The position numbers and the translations under genes are program-made. From Marinisporobacter sp. (GTDB lineage: Bacteria > Bacillota > Clostridia > Peptostreptococcales > Thermotaleaceae): 64,000 nucleotides of DNA. This document shows positions 1 through 7,474 of this stretch, one piece after another. Numbering within the stretch: position 1 is the stretch's first letter; every line of letters begins with the position of its first letter. Below the pieces are notes generated by a model. It was not told where the DNA came from. It ran no database searches and saw nothing but the letters and a program-made list of their open reading frames with translations. The stretch is taken from contig JAOARP010000008.1 in NCBI GenBank assembly GCA_025210525.1, positions 1 to 64,000 on the forward strand, in the 5' to 3' direction.

Positions 1-674
1 ACACCTGCATTTGGATCTCCTGCAAAAAATCTTCCTAAATCTCCTGTAGCTCCATTAAATTCTCCAAATACAAACCAAACAACACTATTTAATATATGAT
101 GAAGTCCTGTAGGAATTAATAATCTATTGACTGTACCAAATACAAAATATCCTGGAGCACCTGCCCCTATAATCCAATTAGCTACTCCATCAATGATTCC
201 TTGAACAGATGGCCATACAAACCCATATGCAACTCCTATAAGAATAGATGCAAAAGACGTTACGATTGGAACAAAACGCTTGCCACCAAAGAACCCTAAA
301 AAGTCTGGCAATTTAATATCATGATACTTATTATACAAATTTCCTGCTACAATCCCTGCAATCATCCCTGCTAAAACACCCATTTTTTTCACTTCTATGG
401 CTTCATTAAAGGTTGGTGCAACAGCTGTAGCTGTAAAATATCCTATAGCACCAGCAAGTCCTGCTGCCCCATGATTATCTTTTGCAATCCCTATGGCTAC
501 ACCAATAGCAAATAATAATGGTAAATGACCAAACACAGCATCCCCAGCTGCTGTAATAAAAGGAATATCTAGTAGCACCCCAAATCTTAAAAGTAAGGCT
601 ACTACTGGCATTACTGCAATAGGTAACATTAAAGATTTACCCAGCTTTTGAAGTTTTCCAAACATATTACTCAT
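1..674 (-). CDS. PTS EIIC, glucose/N-acetylglucosamine family (3' truncated by window edge)
   Basis: This is the membrane transport domain of a sugar phosphotransferase permease, which imports and phosphorylates a hexose using phosphate passed from HPr through EIIA and EIIB. The visible 224 residues begin MSNMFGKLQKLGKSLMLPIA, the usual amino end of EIIC proteins of the glucose/GlcNAc superfamily. They continue with hydrophobic helices and the signature region around HHILNSVVWF. The start is the ATG at 674-672, behind GGAGG seven bases upstream. The frame runs open off the left edge, so any EIIB or EIIA domain is out of view. The leader carries a RAT/terminator and the next gene upstream encodes a GlcT-type antiterminator, so expression is probably sugar-induced. 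Sequence alone does not separate glucose (PtsG) from GlcNAc (NagE/NagP) specificity. Confidence 0.93.
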   Translation of the reverse strand, partial: MSNMFGKLQKLGKSLMLPIAVMPVVALLLRFGVLLDIPFITAAGDAVFGHLPLLFAIGVAIGIAKDNHGAAGLAGAIGYFTATAVAPTFNEAIEVKKMGVLAGMIAGIVAGNLYNKYHDIKLPDFLGFFGGKRFVPIVTSFASILIGVAYGFVWPSVQGIIDGVANWIIGAGAPGYFVFGTVNRLLIPTGLHHILNSVVWFVFGEFNGATGDLGRFFAGDPNAG

Positions 675-710
675 AATAATTCCTCCTTTTTTTTAATAAG
701 TGCGTATATA

Positions 711-782
711 AAAAAGGCATAAACCATAAGACAGAAAAATTTTTTCCGTCTAATAGGTTTACGCCTGATTTAACAGTAACGT
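711..782 (-). promoter_or_regulatory. RAT antiterminator target overlapping an intrinsic terminator, upstream of PTS EIIC
   Basis: On the minus strand, a ribonucleic antiterminator target containing GTTACTG and CAGGCGTAAACCT (about 755-782) overlaps the 5' arm of a long hairpin (715-766), which is followed by a T-run (714-711 and beyond). The RAT and terminator stems share AGGCGTAAACC and are mutually exclusive. A BglG/GlcT-type protein bound to the RAT should allow read-through into the EIIC gene. Confidence 0.88.
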
Positions 783-792
783 TCCTGATTTT

Positions 793-1635
793 TCATTTAG
801 TTTTTAATCTTTGTATATGAATGACCATATATCCTAGTTCCTGTTCTGGAACCTTTACCTCATATACTTCTTCGATTTTAATTTTTATTTTCTTTATAAT
901 TTCATAGGATTCTTTAAAGTTTTCCTTTATATTTTCTAAAAGGGGATTTTCTATATATATATTATTTTTTATTCTATTTAATGTCCCTTGTAAATGATTA
1001 ATTAATCTTTTATAATCATAATCTGTTTTGCATAGTTTTATATTTAAATTTTTTTCTACAATTTCAATGATTTCATATAATAATCTAGTATTTTTTATAG
1101 TTTCTTTTACATGGATATTCTTCCTGGCTGAATGTAGATGCATAGCTATAAATCCTATTTCACCATATCCTAGATCAACTCCTAGTATTTCCTTAATCAT
1201 TTTAATCCCCTGGAATGCAATAGTAAATTCATCTGGATATAATAGTTTAATTTCGTCAATAAAGGGATTGGTTATTTCAAGTCCTGTTCGAACCCGCTCA
1301 ATTGCAAAACCAATGTGATCTGTAAGGAGAATATGAATATGTTTGTTTAACTCACCTAATTTATTTTCTGCTTTCTCTATAATTACTTCACTTATTTCTA
1401 TAATCTTAGGATCTATTTGTTTTACAAGACTAAAATACTTATTTTTCATCTTTTCGTCATAGCCTATAAAAGATTTTTGTATCTTATCCTTTGGAATATA
1501 GACCTTTTTATCCTCTTTTTTTCCAAAACCTATACCTGTACCTATTAATATAGTATCTTCTTTGTTTTGAAAATCATAAGCTAAAACAATATTATTATTT
1601 AAAATCTTTAATATCCTAAAATTATATTTCCCCAA
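793..1635 (-). CDS. glcT: PRD-containing transcription antiterminator, GlcT/BglG family
   Basis: This RNA-binding antiterminator of 280 residues binds RAT hairpins in PTS leaders and is controlled by phosphorylation of its PRD domains. The amino end (about residues 1-55, including ILNNNIVLAYDFQNKE) matches the CAT RNA-binding domain. Two PRD domains follow, with histidines in LLTDHIGFAIERV, FIAMHLHSARKN, LINHLQGTLNR and GYMVIHIQRL. The longer frame up to 1743 lies inside the leader hairpin. The real start is the TTG at 1635, seven bases after AGGAGGGG, and it gives the usual family length. It sits directly upstream of the EIIC gene and its own leader also carries a RAT and terminator, which suggests autoregulation. 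The GlcT name rests on family and context; another sugar-specific member is possible. Confidence 0.9.
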   Translation of the reverse strand: MGKYNFRILKILNNNIVLAYDFQNKEDTILIGTGIGFGKKEDKKVYIPKDKIQKSFIGYDEKMKNKYFSLVKQIDPKIIEISEVIIEKAENKLGELNKHIHILLTDHIGFAIERVRTGLEITNPFIDEIKLLYPDEFTIAFQGIKMIKEILGVDLGYGEIGFIAMHLHSARKNIHVKETIKNTRLLYEIIEIVEKNLNIKLCKTDYDYKRLINHLQGTLNRIKNNIYIENPLLENIKENFKESYEIIKKIKIKIEEVYEVKVPEQELGYMVIHIQRLKTK

Positions 1636-1668
1636 TACAACCCCTCCTGTACAAATGTTAAAATAAAA

Positions 1669-1742
1669 AGGCGCAAACCTACACACAAATACCCTTCTTC
1701 TTGTATTTGTACATAGGTTTACGCCTGCATCACAGTAACACA
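1669..1742 (-). promoter_or_regulatory. RAT antiterminator target and terminator in the leader of glcT
   Basis: A second RAT-like element (GTTACTG, then CAGGCGTAAACCT, about 1715-1742) overlaps a long terminator hairpin at 1669-1726, with arms AGGCGTAAACCT and AGGTTTGCGCCT, followed by TTTTTATTTT on the minus strand. The RAT core matches that before the EIIC gene, so one antiterminator probably acts on both. Confidence 0.85.
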
Positions 1743-1770
1743 CCTAATTTATCATTCGATTGTTATACCC

Positions 1771-1800
1771 ATAATAACACAAGAGGAAAACGTTTGTCAA
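1771..1800 (-). promoter_or_regulatory. Sigma-A promoter of glcT
   Basis: On the minus strand there is a -35 TTGACA (1800-1795), an 18-base spacer and a -10 TATTAT (1776-1771). Transcription would begin just before the RAT leader. The spacer contains AAACGTTTTCC, a weak resemblance to a catabolite-responsive element. Confidence 0.8.
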
Positions 1801-1909
1801 TATATAACCATATACTTTTTATTTGATATTTCAATTTTTTTACAATCATCTATCATTTTATTATATGCAGTTCCCTAAATTCTCATTAAATAAACAACAG
1901 CTTATGTCC

Positions 1910-2566
1910 TTACATTTTCACCACAATCCCCAGTAATTTTGAGAGTGAAATTGCTTGTATAGGTGAAACAATAGCGCCATACAAATCCTCTATTCTTACA
2001 CCCATCCCTTCTATTTCACAATTACTAAAATCTATTCCTTTTAATTTTGTTCCTGACATTTGGGATTGTTCTAAATTACAATGATCAAATCCAACCTTAG
2101 TAAAATTAGCTTCTTGAAAATCAGCGTCATTCAATACACAATTTTTAAAATTCACCTGTTTCCACTTTGTAAATCTAAAAAAAGCATAGCTGCCATTACA
2201 ATCCTCAAATATTACATTTTGCAGTGTTGCTTCACTTAAATCAATGCCTAAAATTTTACAATTTATCATTTCTACTCTATGGATAATTGCTCCTCGAAAA
2301 TCTACATTTGATAAATCACAATTTTCAAATCTAACATCTGTTATATCAATCCCTTCAAAGGATACTTCTTTGAAGATGACATTCCTAAATATCATCTGTT
2401 TAAAACTTACTTGTTGAGCAGTTTGATATTCAATAGAACAATCAGCAACAATACTCATACAGAAGGTATCTTCATTTTCAATATGATCATTAGAAAAATA
2501 AAATTCATCTAATTCTTTAGGTATTTTAGGAGCTACTATTTTATAACTCCTCTTTTTATCTTTCAT
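1910..2566 (-). CDS. Pentapeptide-repeat protein, Qnr-like
   Basis: This 218-residue protein is built almost wholly of pentapeptide repeats (A/N-D/L-L/F-x-x type) from about residue 45 to 190, for example DVRFENCDLSNVDFRGA and NDADFQEANFTKVGFDHCNL. Such repeats fold into a right-handed beta helix. The C-terminal tail SPIQAISLSKLLGIVVKM resembles the closing helix of Qnr proteins, which protect DNA gyrase from quinolones, and the length is also like Qnr. The ATG at 2566 is preferred over a TTG at 2587 because GGAGG lies eight bases before it. There is no signal peptide or membrane segment. The Qnr relation is from remembered family features. Pentapeptide proteins have many roles, so gyrase protection is unproven. 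Confidence 0.8.
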   Translation of the reverse strand: MKDKKRSYKIVAPKIPKELDEFYFSNDHIENEDTFCMSIVADCSIEYQTAQQVSFKQMIFRNVIFKEVSFEGIDITDVRFENCDLSNVDFRGAIIHRVEMINCKILGIDLSEATLQNVIFEDCNGSYAFFRFTKWKQVNFKNCVLNDADFQEANFTKVGFDHCNLEQSQMSGTKLKGIDFSNCEIEGMGVRIEDLYGAIVSPIQAISLSKLLGIVVKM

Positions 2567-2611
2567 TTTACTAACCTCCGAGTTCAAGCTACTTTCAAAA
2601 TATACAATCCT

Positions 2612-3067
2612 TTATCTATCTTCAACTACATGTTTATTTTCATATTTTTGATCCACTCTTGCATTATATATTAATCCTACAAGAAATAATACTCCCCCAA
2701 TCACTTTTCCCTTTGAAAAAATATCTAAATAAAAATAATCTATTACAGAACTTGTTAACATCTGTCCAATAAAAGGTAATATTACAATATATACAGCTGG
2801 AATGTGTGGAACTGTAATATTAAACAAAAAAACTACTGCTACACCAATAAAACCACCTAAAAAATAATACCATGGAGCTAAATTCAAAATCTCAAAGGAA
2901 GGAATATGATCCTTTACACTAAAACAAAGAATCAAAGAAGCTATTAATCCCATCAAATAATTCATCATAACCCCATTGAGTACGCCAATCTTTTGAGCAA
3001 GCTTTCCATTGAGTATCGTCGCAAATACGATTGATATCCCTGTTGAAAATGCTAATCCTATATACAT
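2612..3067 (-). CDS. YdcZ/DUF606 half-size DMT transporter, second copy
   Basis: This small integral membrane protein (151 residues, about five hydrophobic helices) belongs to the YdcZ (DUF606) branch of the drug/metabolite transporter superfamily. It starts MYIGLAFSTGISIVFATILN and ends in a charged tail. The start is an ATG behind GAGGAG. It lies 13 bases downstream of a paralogous gene of the same size, and the two probably form a heterodimeric transporter. The substrate is unknown. The divergent Crp/Fnr-type gene is a frequent neighbour of such pairs, which suggests co-regulation. Confidence 0.85.
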   Translation of the reverse strand: MYIGLAFSTGISIVFATILNGKLAQKIGVLNGVMMNYLMGLIASLILCFSVKDHIPSFEILNLAPWYYFLGGFIGVAVVFLFNITVPHIPAVYIVILPFIGQMLTSSVIDYFYLDIFSKGKVIGGVLFLVGLIYNARVDQKYENKHVVEDR

Positions 3068-3080
3068 TTTATTCTCCTCT

Positions 3081-3503
3081 CTACAACCATATCATAGCAA
3101 ATATCCCTACTAAAATAATAGAAAAACCAATCAATTTTTCTTTTTTAAACTTATTCACTTTCATTTCAAACAGACCAAAATGATCAATTAAATTTGAAAT
3201 GATCAATTGTCCAAATAAGCTAATTCCAATAGTCAATGTAATCCCTAGTTTAGGAATACACATATTGTTTAATACTATTGTTAAAACACTTAATACGCCA
3301 GGTAAGAAAAATACCATTGGTATTTCTTTGAAATGAAGCCCTTTCTCTTTTCGGACAATGCAAATAGCCAATATAAATAAAAAGCCTACCAAATGAAAAA
3401 TTAAGTTGCTAGAATATGCTCCTGTTATACTTGTCAGCATACCATTAAAAAATAGCATCATAGCAAGTAATACTCCTGTTTTTAATGCTAAACCTTTATA
3501 CAT
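3081..3503 (-). CDS. YdcZ/DUF606 half-size DMT transporter, first copy
   Basis: This 140-residue membrane protein with about five hydrophobic helices is a second YdcZ (DUF606) family member, related to the following gene. Family landmarks include NGMLTSITGAYSSNLIFHLVGF near the amino end and ISLFGQLIISNLIDHFGLF in the second half; the other copy has LPFIGQMLTSSVIDYFYLD at the equivalent place. The ATG at 3503 follows GGAGGG. It is the first gene of a two-gene minus-strand operon and diverges from a Crp/Fnr regulator across a short spacer with two palindromes. The substrate cannot be inferred. Confidence 0.85.
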   Translation of the reverse strand: MYKGLALKTGVLLAMMLFFNGMLTSITGAYSSNLIFHLVGFLFILAICIVRKEKGLHFKEIPMVFFLPGVLSVLTIVLNNMCIPKLGITLTIGISLFGQLIISNLIDHFGLFEMKVNKFKKEKLIGFSIILVGIFAMIWL

Positions 3504-3524
3504 ATATTCCCTCCATACTTTACA

Positions 3525-3580
3525 ATAATCTATAAATAGATTATCATGTTTCTAGAAATTCGATTATGACATATGTCATA
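3525..3580. promoter_or_regulatory. Two palindromes in the divergent ydcZ / crp-like spacer
   Basis: The first inverted repeat has 9-base arms (core TAATCTAT, then AA, then ATAGATTA) at 3525-3544. The second is a perfect 16-base palindrome, TATGACATATGTCATA, at 3565-3580, just before the ribosome-binding site of the Crp/Fnr-family gene. Either could be the binding site of that regulator. Neither matches the canonical Fnr (TTGAT-N4-ATCAA) or E. coli CRP box. Confidence 0.55.
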
Positions 3581-3593
3581 CATAGGAGGATTT

Positions 3594-4274
3594 ATGAAAA
3601 AAATTATTAATCCAAAGCTTCTCCATCATTACATAAAAAAACATCATATTGATGATATTTTCGATAATGAGATATTATCTCATATGGAGCTTCACCATTA
3701 TGAAAAAGGCGAAGACATTTTACAGGCTAAAAATCAATTACTTTATTATTATTTTTTTGTAAAAGGTAAGATCAAAATTTTCTCTGTCTTAGAAAACGGA
3801 AAATCCCTTCTTCTCGAATTTTATACTGAATTTGGAACATTGGGTGATATTGAATTGTTTAAAAATGTTTCCATTTGCTCCAATGTAGAAGCTGTTAAAA
3901 ATAGTTACTTAATAGGGATTCCAGCAAACATCTTAAGAGAAAAATGCCATGACAATATAAAATTCTTAAAATTCATGATTAATTCTTTAGGTATCAAACT
4001 TGAATCAACTTCTAACAATAGCTCTTATAATCTTTTGTATCCACTCATTAATCGTTTATCTAGCTATTTACTTGAACACATTACAGATAAAGATTATATT
4101 GTCTTAAATTCATCTTTTAAGGATATTTCTGAATTTTTAGGTACCACTTATCGTCATCTTCATAGAACCTTTCATAGCCTTGAATCAAAAGGAATTATAC
4201 GATGCGATGGACAGACTATATACATTTTAGACAAAGATCAATTAAAGAAGCTTTCAAAAAATTTATATCGTTAA
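3594..4274 (+). CDS. Crp/Fnr-family transcription regulator, YeiL-like
   Basis: This 226-residue regulator has an amino-terminal cyclic-nucleotide-binding-type beta barrel (about residues 20-130, including YFFVKGKIKIFSVLENGKS and GTLGDIELF) and a C-terminal winged helix-turn-helix (about 160-220, with FKDISEFLGTTYRHLHRTF as the recognition region). No cysteine cluster for an Fnr iron-sulfur centre is visible at the amino end, so oxygen sensing in the Fnr manner is unlikely. The ATG at 3594 follows AGGAGG; a longer frame lacks this spacing. It is divergent from two YdcZ-type transporter genes, which it probably controls together with itself through the spacer palindromes. The effector is unknown. 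Confidence 0.85.
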   Translation: MKKIINPKLLHHYIKKHHIDDIFDNEILSHMELHHYEKGEDILQAKNQLLYYYFFVKGKIKIFSVLENGKSLLLEFYTEFGTLGDIELFKNVSICSNVEAVKNSYLIGIPANILREKCHDNIKFLKFMINSLGIKLESTSNNSSYNLLYPLINRLSSYLLEHITDKDYIVLNSSFKDISEFLGTTYRHLHRTFHSLESKGIIRCDGQTIYILDKDQLKKLSKNLYR

Positions 4275-4277
4275 ACA

Positions 4278-4302
4278 GGAAGTACTACACATTTGTACTT
4301 CC
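4278..4302. terminator. Bidirectional terminator between crp-like gene and patatin gene
   Basis: The 8-base arms GGAAGTAC and GTACTTCC with a 9-base loop sit between the convergent genes. The hairpin overlaps the 3' end of the patatin gene. Confidence 0.6.
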
Positions 4303-5172
4303 CTCTTCTATCCTTTTCATCCATTTTTTAAAGCTTTCCATTTGATTTATTGTTTCCTCATAACCTTGTTTATATAAATCATTCAATTTTGAAATATCTT
4401 TTTCAAATCGATCAACAGATAATTCTTTTCGAGGTCGAAAAACATATGCATATCCTTTACTTTCAAGGTCGTTAATCGTCTCTACACAATCATTGTATTT
4501 TTTATATCTTGTTTTAATTATTTTAATTAGCTTAGGATACTTATATAAGAAAATATTTGTTAAAAAATTCAACTTAGAAGGAGTTTTCCTATAATTTTTA
4601 TTTCTTGTTAATACAATAATATTATAAGGATTACCCTCCTTCATAGATTGATCTATTGGTATAGGATCTATAATTCCTCCATCAAGATAGCTAGATCCAT
4701 TTATTTCTACAGGCAATGAAAGAATTGGCAAACTACAGGAAGCTCTTAATATTTTTTGAACAAAATATTTTGCATCATAATCTTTATGACTAAAATAAAC
4801 AGATTGTCCAGCCTCACAATCTGTTGTACATACCTTAAAGGTTACAGGATTATTAGCAAAAGTCTCATAATCAAAGGGAACTAATACATTGGGAACTTCA
4901 TCAAAAAGAAAATTCATACCAAAATAACTTCCTTCTTTCAGTAAATTCATTATCCCTAAATATCGCTTATCACCTACTATATCTACAAAAACTTTTTTAT
5001 TTCTATCTCTCTGCTTCGCAATAAAATCCGCACCATTATTAGCTCCAGCAGAAACACCAATAACATAAGAGCACTTTATATTTTCATCCATTAGCGCATC
5101 TAATACACCGGATGTATATGCACCTCTCATTCCTCCACCCTCAAGAACAAGCCCTATATTTTTTAAAAACAA
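4285..5172 (-). CDS. Patatin-like phospholipase, RssA/YlbK type
   Basis: This 295-residue predicted serine acyl hydrolase uses the Ser-Asp dyad of the patatin family and cleaves acyl esters of phospholipids. The glycine-rich oxyanion motif is LVLEGGGMRGAYTSGVL near the start. The nucleophile elbow is GVSAGANN (G-x-S-x-G). The catalytic aspartate lies in LDGGIID around residue 180. No signal peptide is seen, so it is probably cytoplasmic or membrane-associated. The TTG at 5172 is chosen because GAGGT lies seven bases upstream; the GTG at 5181 is too close to that site. A second, unrelated-looking patatin lies at 7475-8506. The physiological substrate is unknown. Confidence 0.88.
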   Translation of the reverse strand: MFLKNIGLVLEGGGMRGAYTSGVLDALMDENIKCSYVIGVSAGANNGADFIAKQRDRNKKVFVDIVGDKRYLGIMNLLKEGSYFGMNFLFDEVPNVLVPFDYETFANNPVTFKVCTTDCEAGQSVYFSHKDYDAKYFVQKILRASCSLPILSLPVEINGSSYLDGGIIDPIPIDQSMKEGNPYNIIVLTRNKNYRKTPSKLNFLTNIFLYKYPKLIKIIKTRYKKYNDCVETINDLESKGYAYVFRPRKELSVDRFEKDISKLNDLYKQGYEETINQMESFKKWMKRIEEGSTNV

Positions 5173-5360
5173 TACACTCACCTCTTCAATATGTGTTCTT
5201 TATTTTCTATCCCTTTTTCTTATCTCATATCATAATAAGTAATATTATTACTCATTAAATTTTTATCTATATTCCTATAAAGTTCTAGAAGATTACATAA
5301 ATTTCCTTCTTTTGATTTTATACTTTTGTCTTCAACAAATTAAAAAACTTCCCACTACAC

Positions 5361-5399
5361 AAAATAAATGGCAAAGAATAATTCTCAGCCACTTATTTT
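5361..5399 (-). terminator. Terminator after the DUF4179 gene
   Basis: A 12-base inverted repeat with one wobble (AAAATAAATGGC and GCCACTTATTTT) encloses a 15-base loop just downstream of the anti-sigma-type gene. Confidence 0.6.
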
Positions 5400-5437
5400 G
5401 AAAGTTTGTAACCTACTAAATCTTAAAAATCAAACTT

Positions 5438-6736
5438 CTAATTTATAGGTATGTCTATGATTTGATCATAGATTTTATTATACTTTATCCTTTGAATATC
5501 TAATTTTAAATTCTTTCCTGTTCCCAGAAAATGAAGAGTTCGGGTATGATTAATCTTTCCATCCTTCCCCTTATCATATTCACTAAAAATCGTCTCTTCA
5601 AGATTTATTTTTCTGTCATCTATTATTAAACTTACTTTTGAAAGCAATACACTTTCATCTGTAGTAATGGTCACATAAGTCTCTCCATTTTCTTCGTAAA
5701 CCTTATTGACTGTAATATTTTGATCAAGAATTTTAAATGACTTATTCATTTCATCTTTATTTATTTTTATTTCTTCATGAACATCATGATCCACTTGAAA
5801 ACTTATAAAATGAATTTGTAGTTTATCTAGATTTGTTGGCAATGGTTCATATCTTTTTTCAAACTTCATTCCCATCATATTTGTACTCATTCTTGATCCT
5901 TGTTCTAAAAGTTCTTCTCCATTAGCCATTAATTTTATATCTATCTCTTGAGGTCTAAATCGTTCACCGCTGATTTGATCCTTAGCCAATTCTACTATGT
6001 TTTGAATAGTTCCTTTTATAACTGTCATGGTAGGAGAAGCTAAAATGGACTCAAAACGTATTTCACCCTCATCTACTTGAGCTGTTTTATTAATCTCTTT
6101 TTTTAGAGTATGTCCCATAGCCTTATTTCTATCTAATGTAAAAGTAATTTCCCCTTCCTCCATTTCATCTCCTTGAGTACAGGTAAACTTCCATTTCAAC
6201 TCTTTTTCAAAAAAGTATGGAGATTCAAAAGCCATGATCCATTTTATCTCCTTCTTTTCTTCATTAATTTCTCCTTGCCCTCCCATCATAGGATGACGTC
6301 CTACTATACCTTCCATAAACATGATCCCTACATGATCTATATCTTCACGAATCCCTTTTAGTGTATAAAAAGCTAATAATTGATTATCATCTAGCATAAC
6401 CCCATCTAAGATAATCTTTTCACCATTCTTAAAGATATAACTTTTTCCAATAATCTGTCCTTTTTCCAATTGGTTAAGATTTTTTAAATCACTACTCATA
6501 AGTGTGTCATATCCAACAAGCTTCCTTCCATAAAAGGCTAAAGTATCCACATTGTATCCTATCATCATGATAACTATCAAAAAAGCCGCCACTGGTATTT
6601 TCCACTTTCTTTTTCCTGTTTTAGATGAACATGAATTTTCTAATGCATTTTTTAACCGCATTTCTAATTCCTCTGGTACTTCTATTTTATCTATTTCTTC
6701 TTTCTTTTTCCTTAACATCTTTTCGACATCATTCAT
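5438..6736 (-). CDS. DUF4179 membrane protein, probable anti-sigma factor
   Basis: This 432-residue protein has a cytoplasmic segment of about 45 residues, one membrane helix (about residues 45-65, IPVAAFLIVIMMIGYNVDTL) and a large extracytoplasmic part beginning with the DUF4179 domain (AFYGRKLVGYDTLMSSDLKN onward). Its start overlaps the stop of the sigma-factor gene by eight bases (ATGAATGA), and AGAGGTG lies before the ATG. Genes of this shape coupled to an ECF sigma factor are usually its membrane-bound inhibitor. The outer domain would receive an envelope signal and the inner segment would hold the sigma factor. No zinc-binding anti-sigma HxxxCxxC motif is evident in the inner part. The stimulus is not known. 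Confidence 0.8.
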   Translation of the reverse strand: MNDVEKMLRKKKEEIDKIEVPEELEMRLKNALENSCSSKTGKRKWKIPVAAFLIVIMMIGYNVDTLAFYGRKLVGYDTLMSSDLKNLNQLEKGQIIGKSYIFKNGEKIILDGVMLDDNQLLAFYTLKGIREDIDHVGIMFMEGIVGRHPMMGGQGEINEEKKEIKWIMAFESPYFFEKELKWKFTCTQGDEMEEGEITFTLDRNKAMGHTLKKEINKTAQVDEGEIRFESILASPTMTVIKGTIQNIVELAKDQISGERFRPQEIDIKLMANGEELLEQGSRMSTNMMGMKFEKRYEPLPTNLDKLQIHFISFQVDHDVHEEIKINKDEMNKSFKILDQNITVNKVYEENGETYVTITTDESVLLSKVSLIIDDRKINLEETIFSEYDKGKDGKINHTRTLHFLGTGKNLKLDIQRIKYNKIYDQIIDIPIN

Positions 6737-7250
6737 GATTCTTCACCTCTAGACTTTCTTTCAATTTCTTAAGTCCTACAGATATACGAGATTTTACTGT
6801 TCCAAGAGGAATTTTTACTATATCTGCTATAGTTTGATAGTCTAAATCTAAAAAATATCGAAGTTTTATTACTTCTTGATGCTTTTCATTTAATTGAGAT
6901 AAATATTTTTTAAGCATCAGCTCTTCATCCTTTTGCTCAAAACCACCCTCATGAGTTTCTTCTCTTATAGCTTCTAATGAAATTATTTTTTTCTTCCTTC
7001 GTAAAAGACTTTTACAACAATTGACCAAAATGGTTTTACTCCAACTATAAAAAGCCGTTTCCTTTTTTAATTTATAGATCTTTTCATAAATAATTACAAT
7101 CATATCTTCCATGGCATCTAATGCATCTTCTTTATTTTTCATATATGTGTATGCAAGTTTATAATACTCTTGCTTTTTTATCATAATAAGTTGAACCAAT
7201 GCCTCCTTGTCTCCTTTTTTTGCTTTTTTAACTAATATCTCTGTCTCCAA
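6729..7250 (-). CDS. ECF-type RNA polymerase sigma factor
   Basis: This 173-residue extracytoplasmic-function sigma factor has region 2 at about residues 20-90 (EYYKLAYTYMKNKEDALDAM and FYSWSKTILVNCCKSLLRRK) and region 4 at about 110-165 (LNEKHQEVIKLRYFLDLDYQ and PLGTVKSRISVGLKKL). The start is a TTG at 7250, seven bases after GAGGGG. It overlaps the following DUF4179 gene, the standard sigma/anti-sigma arrangement, and the pair very likely autoregulates. I did not identify the target promoter motif. Confidence 0.9.
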   Translation of the reverse strand: METEILVKKAKKGDKEALVQLIMIKKQEYYKLAYTYMKNKEDALDAMEDMIVIIYEKIYKLKKETAFYSWSKTILVNCCKSLLRRKKKIISLEAIREETHEGGFEQKDEELMLKKYLSQLNEKHQEVIKLRYFLDLDYQTIADIVKIPLGTVKSRISVGLKKLKESLEVKNHE

Positions 7251-7474
7251 GTCATCACCCCTCGTTCATATATAAGAGTATTATATCCTTTAAAAAGTTC
7301 ATTTTAATAATTTACTTTTCTAAAATAAGCTCTATGGTATTTCCTCTGAATGGAATGCACAATAAAACTTATTATTGAATATGATAGCATTAACTATATT
7401 GCAATTGTTCTGATACTAGCCACCATCTTTTTGCAATATTTAATCCCTATAAACAGATTTTAAGAGGTGATCTC

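Noticed and set aside
1028-1318. Plus-strand frame of 96 residues opposite the antiterminator gene.
   Set aside because: It is the antisense shadow of the GlcT coding region; it has no ribosome site and an implausible composition.
1786-1800. Possible catabolite-responsive element in the glcT promoter spacer.
   Set aside because: Only the AAACG core fits; the flanking TG and CA expected of a cre site are missing.
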